The notes below the pieces were generated by a model, which made no database searches, was not told the DNA's origin, and was given only the letters and a program-made list of their open reading frames with translations. A DNA stretch of 10,507 nt. Origin: Chryseobacterium gleum. GTDB taxonomy: Bacteria > Bacteroidota > Bacteroidia > Flavobacteriales_D > Sanyastnellaceae. The position numbers and the translations under genes are program-made. Shown here piece after piece: positions 1 through 6,757 of the stretch. The stretch lies in assembly GCA_945883885.1 (NCBI GenBank), contig CAMCYM010000034.1:1-10507 (forward strand). Reading direction: 5' to 3'. Within the stretch, counting starts at the first letter, position 1; every line of letters starts with the position of its first letter.

Positions 1-322
1 TGAGCAACAGATCACGCCGTTCAAGTTCCGCCTGTTGAAGGCCCTGCAGGGCGGTGAAAATCTCCTCTGCGCGGTTCTCGGTCACACCGGCCTTGGCTTC
101 GTCCAGCAAATCATCGATGCGGCGGCGCAGCGATTCGAGTTCCCGGTGGTGGACCCGGATGGCCGGCCAAAAAGCCTCGCTTTCCTTCGGGGACAGTTCA
201 AGCCGTTCGGTGATGAATGCAATGCGCAAGGACTCCACCCGCGGATTGCTCGCAGGCTGGGCGAACGCCATCCAGGGCAGGAAAAGCAACAGGAGGGTAG
301 CGAAACGGGGAGGCATCGGCAT
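1..322 (-). CDS. Spy/CpxP-like secreted protein ('sensor of ECF-type sigma factor' type), 3'-truncated by window edge
   Basis: Only the first 107 codons lie in the window; there is no stop before base 1. Residues 1-21 form a signal peptide (Met-Pro-Met-Pro-Pro-Arg, a Leu-rich core, then AFA before Gln22). The mature part is helical and charged. It contains VESLRIAFITERLELSP (residues 29-45) followed by E-A-F-W-P (49-53), a pattern I associate with Bacteroidota proteins annotated as sensors of ECF sigma factors and with the LTxxQ motif of Spy/CpxP chaperones. The ATG overlaps the stop of the upstream gene by one base (TGATG), which supports translational coupling. By inference it acts in the periplasm and modulates the sigma factor encoded two genes upstream, perhaps as an envelope-stress or refolding factor. 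A second in-frame ATG lies at 316. The function is inferred from family resemblance and context only. Confidence 0.72.
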   Translation of the reverse strand, partial: MPMPPRFATLLLLFLPWMAFAQPASNPRVESLRIAFITERLELSPKESEAFWPAIRVHHRELESLRRRIDDLLDEAKAGVTENRAEEIFTALQGLQQAELERRDLLL

Positions 323-612
323 CAAAGGTCTTCGGTGAGTACATCGAACGCGGCAGGGTCTTCCGCCAATTCTTCGAGCAGGTCGTCGTGCAAGAGTTCT
401 TCCGTGCTGGTGGCATCGAGCAGGCAGGCGAAGGAAACGCAGGTTTCTTCTTTGTGCACGAGTTCCGGCAAGAGGAGGAGCGCAGCACTCGCCGCAACGG
501 CTGCCGCCGCAATCCAAGCCGCACGCAACCGCACCACTCGGGTTTTGGTGCGCGCCACGATGCGGTCCGGGAGGGAGTCAAAGTAACCGGGTGGGGTGCG
601 GAAAGCGTCCAT
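322..612 (-). CDS. Small single-pass membrane protein of ECF sigma operon, putative anti-sigma-like
   Basis: The protein has 96 residues. The N-terminus carries the motif FRTPPGYFDSLPDRI (residues 4-18), similar to the P-x-x-YF-x-x-L motif at the start of short proteins encoded after ECF sigma genes in Flavobacteriia. A basic stretch (RTKTRVVRLR, 21-30) precedes one hydrophobic segment (about 31-51), predicting a cytoplasmic N-terminus and an outside C-terminus. The tail is very acidic and Leu-rich (67-96) and has two cysteines, Cys58 and Cys63, just outside the membrane. I chose ATG 612 over an upstream ATG at 678 because 678 lies inside the sigma factor gene and the motif follows 612 directly. 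The gene begins 34 bases after the sigma gene and overlaps the next gene by one base. A role linking the secreted sensor to the sigma factor is inferred; no known anti-sigma domain is recognisable. Confidence 0.75.
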   Translation of the reverse strand: MDAFRTPPGYFDSLPDRIVARTKTRVVRLRAAWIAAAAVAASAALLLLPELVHKEETCVSFACLLDATSTEELLHDDLLEELAEDPAAFDVLTEDL

Positions 613-646
613 GGCAGGAGAAAGACAGCGGAGTGGGGTTTCAGGT

Positions 647-1210
647 TTAATCGGCGAAGTCCGGAAGGGAGGAAACAAAGCGCCGCACCTTCTCGGCGGC
701 GTGGTTGTACGAAGCCTTCAGTGCGCCCTCGGTCACGCCCGTGGCGGATGCGATCTCGGCGTAGGGGAGGGCGTCAAAGTACCTGAGCGTGAAGACCTGG
801 CGCTGCCGATCGGGCAAGGCAAGGACGGCGGCATGCAGCGCGCGCACTGCGGCGTCGCCATCGAACAGCGGATCTGCCGCCAAGGCATCCGACGCCCGCT
901 CAAACGCCTCTTCGATGGAAAGTTCCGGCTTCCTGCGCCGCGCAATCGCGTCGAGGGCTTTGCGCCCGGCAATGGCCATGATCCACGCACGCAGGGGCGC
1001 TTCGCCGCGGAACGAACCGATGGACCTGTACACCTGGATGAACGTCTCTTGGGCCGCATCATCCGCGTCTGCGTGGTTGCCGAGCATTCTGCGCACATGC
1101 AGATAAACAGGGCGTTCGTACTCCGCGATGCAGGCGCGGAAGGCCTGCTCCCGGGCCGATGAAGAAGAGGGATGCTGCAGCTCTTTGAGCCAAACGGGCT
1201 GCGGAACCAT
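647..1210 (-). CDS. RNA polymerase sigma factor, ECF subfamily (sigma-70 family)
   Basis: This 187-residue protein has the two-domain ECF layout. Sigma region 2 spans about 25-92, with ADADDAAQETFIQVYRSI (48-65) matching the D-A-E-D-x-x-Q-E-x-F core-binding motif, followed by FRGEAPLRAWIMAIAGRKALD. Sigma region 4 spans about 124-178, with LPDRQRQVFTLRYF (132-145), YAEIASATGVTEGALKASYNHA as the DNA-binding helix-turn-helix, and a basic end. It directs RNA polymerase to a small regulon, usually including its own operon. ATG 1210 is preferred; an in-frame TTG at 1228 would add six residues and sits directly against AGAGGGAG. The gene starts 31 bases after the lgt stop and is followed by a small membrane protein and a secreted Spy-like protein, the usual layout for an envelope-responsive ECF sigma in this phylum. 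Its target promoters cannot be told from the window. Confidence 0.93.
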   Translation of the reverse strand: MVPQPVWLKELQHPSSSSAREQAFRACIAEYERPVYLHVRRMLGNHADADDAAQETFIQVYRSIGSFRGEAPLRAWIMAIAGRKALDAIARRRKPELSIEEAFERASDALAADPLFDGDAAVRALHAAVLALPDRQRQVFTLRYFDALPYAEIASATGVTEGALKASYNHAAEKVRRFVSSLPDFAD

Positions 1211-1241
1211 GCCCTCTTGACGCTGCAACTCCCTCTGCGGT

Positions 1242-2459
1242 TTAACCTGCGACAGCGCGGCGCTTGAGCACCGCGAACAACACGACGCCTCCGATCATGG
1301 TCAGCACCGCAATCAGTTCCGCTTGTGTGAACGCGAGCCCGCCGAGCTCCATCGAGGCATTCACCCGGATCTGTTCAATCAGCAACCGTTCGAGTCCGTT
1401 GACCATGAGGTACACGGAGAACAGGAGCCCAGGTACGGCCCATGTGCGTCGGAGCGCCCACAAGAAGGCGAACAGCACGAATGCCATGGCCGTTTCATAG
1501 AGGGGCGTGGGAAAGACGGCCGGATCGAGGTAGGTGCCGTAGCCCGGAAAATGGGGCCACGGATCCGTGGACAGGATTTCGCGCCCGGTGTATCCGGCTT
1601 CACGCGGACCCCAAACGCCATTCACATTGTTCGGATAGGCATACGACCAGACCCAATCCGGGGCCCATCCCAGCCACCCCGGCTTCGGGGCGGGATTCGG
1701 AATGCCCCAGTCGCCGTCGCCGCTCACTTGGCACCCGATGCGTCCGATTCCGTAGGCGAGCATCATGGCCGGGGCTGCGGCGTCTGCCAGCGGCAGGAAA
1801 GGGAGTCCCTTCCGCCGGGCAAAAGCCGCCACAGCGAGTGCGCCTACGATGAGCCCGCCGTAGATGGTCAAGCCTCCGAGGAAGTTGTTGAGTGAGGGTT
1901 CGCGGAAAAAGCGGACGAATTCGTCCGGGTATTCGAGGAGGTGGAAGAGTTTGGCCCCGGCTAGGCCGCCGATGGCCGAGGCCGTTACGATGCCGCCGAC
2001 GTACTCGGAGGCCGGGAGGCGCACGCGTTCAGGGGCAGCCGGGCCCCGGCCCACAGCCTTCTTGCCTTCCCACCAGCGGAATCCCGCAAAAGCCGCTGCA
2101 AGCGCGAGCCCCCAACCCCAGCTGCCCTCCCCGCTGAACAGGTGTTCCTGCGGCAACCGGCCGTCCTGAAACAGGGAGGAAGCATTCAGAATCAGGTACA
2201 GGAACTTCCATCCGAGCAAGAAGCCGACCGCAGCTTGGGCCGCGAGCTCCCCGGGCTGCGCGAGCTTCCCCGGTTCAAGGAGGACTTCCGGTCCGCGAAA
2301 GATACCCGCCTTCTCCTTTCTCCGCATCTCGATTGCGAGCATTCTGGCCGCAACGACGAAGGCCAGTGCCACAAAGAACCCGAAGCTATTGACGAGCTTG
2401 AGCGCAGGCAAATCCAGACCGAACAGGTCGAAGAAGGCGTGGTAGAGGGTAGGATACAT
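1242..2459 (-). CDS. lgt: Prolipoprotein diacylglyceryl transferase
   Basis: This 405-residue polytopic inner-membrane enzyme transfers diacylglycerol from phosphatidylglycerol to the lipobox cysteine of prelipoproteins. Family marks are GGLTIYGGLIVG (195-206), AYGIGRIGCQVSGDGDWG (235-252), FPTPLYE (316-322) and GLERLLIEQIR (355-365). Aligned by eye to E. coli Lgt, Arg143, Arg239 and Glu243 correspond to Arg240, Arg358 and Glu362. His103 corresponds to Tyr200, and Asn146 to Cys243. The protein is over 100 residues longer than the E. coli enzyme (291). The extra length is a linker at about 100-150 and a Trp/Pro/Gly-rich loop at about 253-312. I recall long Lgt-like proteins from other Bacteroidota, so this may be a lineage variant rather than a defect. 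The ATG starts 6 bases after the mtaB stop. Family membership is firm; catalytic activity is inferred. Confidence 0.9.
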   Translation of the reverse strand: MYPTLYHAFFDLFGLDLPALKLVNSFGFFVALAFVVAARMLAIEMRRKEKAGIFRGPEVLLEPGKLAQPGELAAQAAVGFLLGWKFLYLILNASSLFQDGRLPQEHLFSGEGSWGWGLALAAAFAGFRWWEGKKAVGRGPAAPERVRLPASEYVGGIVTASAIGGLAGAKLFHLLEYPDEFVRFFREPSLNNFLGGLTIYGGLIVGALAVAAFARRKGLPFLPLADAAAPAMMLAYGIGRIGCQVSGDGDWGIPNPAPKPGWLGWAPDWVWSYAYPNNVNGVWGPREAGYTGREILSTDPWPHFPGYGTYLDPAVFPTPLYETAMAFVLFAFLWALRRTWAVPGLLFSVYLMVNGLERLLIEQIRVNASMELGGLAFTQAELIAVLTMIGGVVLFAVLKRRAVAG

Positions 2460-2465
2460 GGCTTC

Positions 2466-3749
2466 TTAGGTCTGTAGGGAACAGGAAACGTGCCCGGCTG
2501 CATGCACCGTGTCGAGCCGAACGGCAGTCAGCGTGTTCGGCAGAACGGTATCTGCAGGAGCGGCAATGCGAACGTACTCCGGGGTGAATCCGAACCGCAG
2601 GCCCTCTTCTTCGGCGTGTTCGAACAGAACGGGCCGCACGGTGCCGACGAACTGTTCCCAATGCGCGCGCTGTTTTTTCAAACTGAGTTGCCGCAGGATC
2701 CGCGTGCGTTCCTGCCGCTCGGGCACAGGAACGACGTCGGCTAACCGCAAGGCCGTGGTTTTTTCTCGCTCGCTGTAGGTGAAGGCGTGCAGGTAGGTGA
2801 CGTCGGTCGCGTGCAGAAAGTCGAGCGTTTCCTGAAACTCGGGTGCGCCCTCGCCCGGAAACCCAGAAATGACGTCGCAGCCGATGGCGGCTTCGGGCAT
2901 CCGCTCCCGAATCCGATCCACCCGGCTGCGGTAGCGGTCGGTGCGGTACCGGCGGCGCATGGCCGCGAGAATCCGGTCAGAACCGCTTTGCAGGGGCAAG
3001 TGAAAATGGGGCATGAAGGCGCGGCTCTCGGCCACGAAGTCGATCAGGCCGTCGGTGAGCAAATCGGGCTCGATGCTGCTGATGCGGAAGCGGTCGATGG
3101 ACTCGAGAGCATCGAGCGCGCGCACCAAATCCTCCAGCGACTCCCCGCCCTCTCGCCCGAAATCGCCGATGTTGACCCCGGTGAGCACGATTTCTTTCGC
3201 CCCCAAGGCAGCCGCTTCCCGGGCCTGTGCCACCGTGGCCTCGACCGAGGCACTGCGCGAGCGGCCCCGGGCCAGGGGGATGGTGCAAAACGCGCAGAAG
3301 TAGTTGCAGCCGTCTTGGACCTTGAGAAACGTCCGGGTGCGGTCTCCGGAGGAGAAACCGGGCACGAACGTGCGCACTTCTTTGATTTCCCCGACGTGCA
3401 CCCCGCGGGTGCCCAAATGCTGCACCAAATCAAATTTTTCCGAAGCCCCCAGGACGAGGTCAACCCCGGGAATGGAGGCGATTTCTTCCGGCTTCAACTG
3501 GGCATAACAACCCACGACCGCCACGAAGGCCTCGGGGTTTGCGGTGCGCGCACGGCGGACGGCATTGCGGCATTTGGCGTCCGCGTGGTCGGTGACGCTG
3601 CAGGTATTGATGACCACCACGTCCGGCCGGTCGTCCACGGACACGCGGGCGAACCCTGCCTCGTCGAGCAGACGGGCCAAGGTGCTGGTTTCGCTGAAAT
3701 TCAGCTTGCAACCGAGGGTGTGAAAGGCCGCTGTTCCGCCGTTCGTCAT
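2466..3749 (-). CDS. mtaB: tRNA t6A37 C2-methylthiotransferase MtaB (radical SAM)
   Basis: The enzyme adds a methylthio group to C2 of N6-threonylcarbamoyladenosine at position 37 of tRNAs reading ANN codons. Using start 3749 (427 residues), the N-terminal methylthiotransferase domain has its three cluster cysteines in HTLGCKLN (Cys14), INTCSVT (Cys50) and VGCYAQ (Cys81). The radical SAM domain follows with CxxxCxxC in DGCNYFCAFC (Cys148, Cys152, Cys155). A C-terminal TRAM-like region ends the protein. HTLGCKLNFSETST distinguishes MtaB from MiaB and RimO. An upstream in-frame ATG at 3803 would add 18 residues. I prefer 3749 because family proteins begin about ten residues before HTLGCKLN, and because a promoter-like TACCTTCG lies between the two ATGs. 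It is the first gene of the minus-strand run and is followed 6 bases later by lgt. Expression is probably constitutive; no attenuator is visible. Confidence 0.94.
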   Translation of the reverse strand: MTNGGTAAFHTLGCKLNFSETSTLARLLDEAGFARVSVDDRPDVVVINTCSVTDHADAKCRNAVRRARTANPEAFVAVVGCYAQLKPEEIASIPGVDLVLGASEKFDLVQHLGTRGVHVGEIKEVRTFVPGFSSGDRTRTFLKVQDGCNYFCAFCTIPLARGRSRSASVEATVAQAREAAALGAKEIVLTGVNIGDFGREGGESLEDLVRALDALESIDRFRISSIEPDLLTDGLIDFVAESRAFMPHFHLPLQSGSDRILAAMRRRYRTDRYRSRVDRIRERMPEAAIGCDVISGFPGEGAPEFQETLDFLHATDVTYLHAFTYSEREKTTALRLADVVPVPERQERTRILRQLSLKKQRAHWEQFVGTVRPVLFEHAEEEGLRFGFTPEYVRIAAPADTVLPNTLTAVRLDTVHAAGHVSCSLQT

Positions 3750-3765
3750 GGTCTGAAATGCGCGA

Positions 3766-3773
3766 CGAAGGTA
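3766..3773 (-). promoter_or_regulatory. Putative -7 promoter box (TACCTTCG) for mtaB-lgt-sigma operon
   Basis: On the minus strand TACCTTCG ends 16 bases before ATG 3749. It resembles the Bacteroidota -7 consensus TAnnTTTG with one change. I see no convincing TTG at the -33 position. If real, transcription would begin about 10 bases before the ATG, which excludes the upstream ATG at 3803. Confidence 0.45.
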
Positions 3774-3820
3774 CGTTTCGTCGGGGTGCGGCGCGGGGTG
3801 CATTCCTTCGGGATTGTGCG

Positions 3821-3828
3821 TACCTTTC
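3821..3828 (+). promoter_or_regulatory. Putative -7 promoter box (TACCTTTC) for the secreted FG-GAP gene
   Basis: TACCTTTC matches TAnnTTTG at all but the last base and lies 44 bases before ATG 3873 in the 123-bp divergent region between mtaB and the plus-strand gene. No clear -33 TTG is seen at the expected spacing. There is no Shine-Dalgarno before the ATG; the sequence there is TTAACCTCTTTTCCGC. Nothing else is recognisable in this intergenic region. Confidence 0.35.
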
Positions 3829-3872
3829 CACCCAACCTATCGTAAGAAGTTGAATCTTAACCTCTTTTCCGC

Positions 3873-6680
3873 ATGAAACACGTGCGACTTCTGCTGCCGG
3901 CCCTTGCAGTTTCTGCTGCGGTCTCCGGCCAAACGTTCACGAACGCCACCGCAACGCTGCCCGGCACCTACCGGAGCGGCAACTGTGTAGGCTTTACGGA
4001 CATGGACAACGACGGCCTTGACGACATCGTCGTCCTCGACCAGTCAAAGACCGTCCGGGTGCTGTACCAGAGCGCTGACGGCAGCTTCACCGCGGTGAAC
4101 TACGGCAACGTCTCCAACTCAAACCAGTGGGGCATGGTCATCGCGGACTACGACAACGACGGACACAAGGACGTCTTCAGCGGAGGTTCGTACGATGGGG
4201 TCCACGTGAAGCACATCGACGGCATCGGTTCGTCGACGGACGAGCAGCTGGGCAGTGGCCAAATGTTCATGCAAGCCTGCAACTTCGCCGACATCGACAA
4301 CGACGGGCAGCTCGACGCTTTCGGCTGCCACGACGACGGCCTGAGCCGGATGTGGCGCGGTGACGGGTCGGCTTTGACGCCGGCTCCGGAGATGATGAAC
4401 CTGACGGATTACGCCCTACAGAACTACCCGGGCAACGACCACAGCGGCAACTACGGCACGGTTTGGAGCGACTTCGACAACGACGGCGACACCGACCTGA
4501 TGATTGCCAAGTGCCGCCAATTCGTCAACGATCCCTTCGATCCGCGCCGCCAAAACCAACTCTGGGTCAACGACGGCAACAACTTCTACACCGAGCAGGC
4601 CGACGCACGCGGACTGGTGCTCAATGAACAGAGCTGGACGGCTGACTTCGCCGACGTGGACAACGACGGCGACTGGGACTGCTTCATCACGACCCACTCG
4701 GCCACGATGAAGCTGATGATCAACGACGGCACCGGGCACTTCACCGACGGCACCGCAGCGAGCGGACTCGGCGTCAGCGGCTTCTGCCTGCAAGCAAAGC
4801 TTGCCGACTTCGACAACGACGGCTTCGTGGACGTGGTCCTCGGCGGCGGAATCCACCGCTACTTCCACAACGACGGTGACGGGACGTTCACCGAGGTGGC
4901 CACTTTCCCGGCGACGGACACGATGCACAGCTTTGCCCTCGGCGACGTGAACCGCGACGGCTTCATGGACCTGTACGCCAGCTATGGCAACGGGTACAAC
5001 AGCCCGGACAACGCGAATCCGGACCGGCTGTGGGTGAACGACGGCAACGCGAACCACTGGATTGCGTTCGACCTGCAAGGCATCGTCTCGAACAAGGACG
5101 CGGTAGGAGCGAAGGTGACCATTACGGGCCCCTTCGGGACCCAAATCCGGGAAGTGCGCGCCGGCGAGAGCTACGGCATCACGAACACCTTCCACTGCAT
5201 GTTTGGCCTGGGCACCTCGAGCGAAGTGGACCAAGTGACCATCGAATGGCCTGCAGGTCTCACGACGGTCATCGACAACCCGGCCATCGACCAGTACCAC
5301 AACCTCCTCGAGGCAGAGTGCACGGTGGACGTGGTCCTCGAGGCAAGCGCCACGGAGATCTGCCCTGGAACGACGGCCACGTTGACAGTTCCCGGGGACT
5401 TCGCGTCCATCGCTTGGTCGAACGGTAGCACCGACGCGGTGCTCGAAGTCAGCACATCGGGCACCTACAACGCGACGGTCTTCACGGCAGAAGGGTGCGC
5501 CGGCGTCACGGCCGCTGTGGAAGTGGTCGTGGTGGAGCCGGGCATCCCGCAGGTGACGTTGATCGGGGAACTCGAGTTCTGCTCGGGGTCTTCAGCAGAA
5601 CTGATCGCGCCCAACGGTGCGGCATGGCTTTGGTCAAACGACGCTACCACGCAGTCCATCACGGTAACGGAATCGGGTACTTACACGGTCTCGATGGTGG
5701 ACATCTGCGGCAACACCGGGAACTCGGACGACTTCACCTTCACGGTGTACCCGAGCCCAGCGGCTCCTGCCGCGACGGATGCGGAGGTCAACGGCTCGGG
5801 CTCGGTTGAACTCAGCGCGACGGGGTCGAATCTGCGTTGGTACGATGCAGTGGACGCAGAGACGCCGATTTTCGAAGGCAACCCCTTCGTGACGCCGGTA
5901 CTCACGGAAACCACGACGTACTGGGTAGAAGATTTCGCTGGAACCGAGCCGGTGTCGGCGGTGGGCGGTGAAGCGGCCACCGATGCAGGCCAATTCCACG
6001 ACAACAGCACGCGCTGGATGATCTTCGATGCCCACGAGGACCTCGTGCTCGTCTCCGTGAAGGTCTTCGCCAGCGGTGAGGGCGAGCGTGAATTCGGAGT
6101 CATCGACGCAGCAGGCAACCCGGTCGGAAGCAACGTCACGGTCACTGTGCCGGACGGAGAGAGCACCGTCGCTTTGGGCATCGAAGTGCCGATGGGAACC
6201 GGTTACGGCTTGCGCTGCTACACCGGCAATCCGCAACTCTGGCGCGACGGTTTGGGCTCCACGTTGAACTACCCGTACGAGCTCGGCAACCTTGCAACCA
6301 TCACGCAAAGCACGGCCGGTCAGCAAAACGCGCTCAACTACTACTACTTCTTCTACGATTGGGTCGTGGAAGCGCCTTCGGTGGCGTGCCCTTCGGAGCG
6401 CGTGCCGGTCACGGTGACGGTGGTCGGCGTGGAGGAAGCGGGAATGTCCCTGCTTGAAGCGTTCCCGAACCCCGCAACGGCACAGGTGGTGTTGACGTGG
6501 CCGGCAGCAGCAGGCATCGAGGAACTGGTCGTATCGGATGCCACCGGTCGGACCGTGCAGCGGGCTGCAGTGGCAGGCCAAACAAACCGGTATGTGCTGC
6601 AAGTAGACGGCTGGTCCGCTGGGGTCTACACGGTTTCTGCGGGTGCCGGTGCGGGTGCATTGCGGCTCGTGGTGCACTGA
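3873..6680 (+). CDS. Secreted FG-GAP/VCBS beta-propeller, ASPIC/UnbV and Ig-like protein with T9SS sorting domain
   Basis: The product has 935 residues. A signal peptide covers about 1-19 (Leu/Ala core, VSG before Gln20). Seven calcium-loop motifs of type D-x-D-N-D-G-x-x-D start at Asp43, 92, 140, 200, 261, 312 and 358 (the last is D-V-N-R-D-G), predicting a seven-bladed FG-GAP propeller. An ASPIC/UnbV domain follows at about 410-465 (GAKVTITGPFG, then IEWPAG). Two Ig-like repeats contain CPG or CSG and W-S-N (about 485-555 and 560-628). A third Ig-like domain begins at RWYDA (655) and TTTYWVED (680-687). It is interrupted by a lectin-like beta module (about 700-830) and resumes at WVVEAP with ACPSERVPVTVTV (838-850). 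The last 80 residues (AFPNPAT at 863 to RLVVH) are a type A T9SS sorting domain. The protein should be exported by Sec, secreted by T9SS, then cleaved or anchored at the surface. Its ligand is unknown; adhesion or glycan binding is plausible. Confidence 0.93.
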   Translation: MKHVRLLLPALAVSAAVSGQTFTNATATLPGTYRSGNCVGFTDMDNDGLDDIVVLDQSKTVRVLYQSADGSFTAVNYGNVSNSNQWGMVIADYDNDGHKDVFSGGSYDGVHVKHIDGIGSSTDEQLGSGQMFMQACNFADIDNDGQLDAFGCHDDGLSRMWRGDGSALTPAPEMMNLTDYALQNYPGNDHSGNYGTVWSDFDNDGDTDLMIAKCRQFVNDPFDPRRQNQLWVNDGNNFYTEQADARGLVLNEQSWTADFADVDNDGDWDCFITTHSATMKLMINDGTGHFTDGTAASGLGVSGFCLQAKLADFDNDGFVDVVLGGGIHRYFHNDGDGTFTEVATFPATDTMHSFALGDVNRDGFMDLYASYGNGYNSPDNANPDRLWVNDGNANHWIAFDLQGIVSNKDAVGAKVTITGPFGTQIREVRAGESYGITNTFHCMFGLGTSSEVDQVTIEWPAGLTTVIDNPAIDQYHNLLEAECTVDVVLEASATEICPGTTATLTVPGDFASIAWSNGSTDAVLEVSTSGTYNATVFTAEGCAGVTAAVEVVVVEPGIPQVTLIGELEFCSGSSAELIAPNGAAWLWSNDATTQSITVTESGTYTVSMVDICGNTGNSDDFTFTVYPSPAAPAATDAEVNGSGSVELSATGSNLRWYDAVDAETPIFEGNPFVTPVLTETTTYWVEDFAGTEPVSAVGGEAATDAGQFHDNSTRWMIFDAHEDLVLVSVKVFASGEGEREFGVIDAAGNPVGSNVTVTVPDGESTVALGIEVPMGTGYGLRCYTGNPQLWRDGLGSTLNYPYELGNLATITQSTAGQQNALNYYYFFYDWVVEAPSVACPSERVPVTVTVVGVEEAGMSLLEAFPNPATAQVVLTWPAAAGIEELVVSDATGRTVQRAAVAGQTNRYVLQVDGWSAGVYTVSAGAGAGALRLVVH
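3999..4970 (+). repeat. Seven FG-GAP calcium-loop repeats, coding
   Basis: Seven 27-base units encoding D-x-D-N-D-G-x-x-D start at 3999, 4146, 4290, 4470, 4653, 4806 and 4944, spaced 138-183 bases apart. The units are similar at DNA level: an 18-base string, GACTTCGACAACGACGGC, occurs identically at 4470 and 4806. They are ancient intragenic protein repeats rather than a recent tandem duplication, since the sequence between the loops has diverged. Confidence 0.85.
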
Positions 6681-6701
6681 GTTGTTCCGGAATTCCGGTT
6701 G

Positions 6702-6737
6702 AAAAGCCCGCTCCGGAGTGCCGGGGCGGGCTTTTTC
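6702..6737 (+). terminator. Strong intrinsic terminator after the FG-GAP gene
   Basis: AAAAGCCCGC (6702-6711) pairs perfectly with GCGGGCTTTT (6726-6735). The stem continues through a T-G wobble and CCGG/CCGG to a four-base AGTG loop, giving about 15 pairs followed by a T run. It begins 21 bases after the stop at 6680. A separate perfect palindrome, CCGGAATTCCGG (6687-6698), lies between the stop and the hairpin. The A-rich left arm means it could also act on the opposite strand, but no minus-strand gene ends here. Confidence 0.9.
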
Positions 6738-6745
6738 TTGCGCCC

Positions 6746-6753
6746 TACCTTCG
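6746..6753 (+). promoter_or_regulatory. Putative -7 promoter box (TACCTTCG) for the methyltransferase gene
   Basis: TACCTTCG sits 4 bases before the GTG at 6758 and about 9 bases after the T run of the preceding terminator. It is identical to the boxes at 3766-3773 and 8557-8564 on the minus strand. If it is a -7 element, transcription would begin at or next to the start codon, giving a leaderless message. A TTG at 6738-6740 is too close to be a -33 element. Confidence 0.42.
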
Positions 6754-6757
6754 TGGA

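Noticed and set aside
1211..1241. Separate promoter between lgt and the sigma factor
   Set aside because: The 31-base gap contains only purine-rich sequence (AGAGGGAG) and no -7-like box; it is better read as operonic spacing.
2787..3845. Long plus-strand open frame (352 codons) opposite mtaB
   Set aside because: It is a shadow of mtaB in high-GC DNA; its translation has no recognisable domain while the minus strand encodes a full radical SAM enzyme.
3999..4970. Regularly spaced repeats suggestive of a CRISPR or tandem repeat array
   Set aside because: Units encode calcium-binding FG-GAP loops in a continuous reading frame and the spacing varies from 138 to 183 bases.
4416..5300. Minus-strand open frame (294 codons) rich in Val/His/Glu opposite the FG-GAP repeats
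   Set aside because: The apparent periodicity simply mirrors the D-x-D-N-D-G repeats on the coding strand.
5634..6677. Long minus-strand open frame (347 codons) opposite the T9SS gene
   Set aside because: Arg/His/Val-rich composition typical of antisense frames in GC-rich genes; no family match and no plausible start context.
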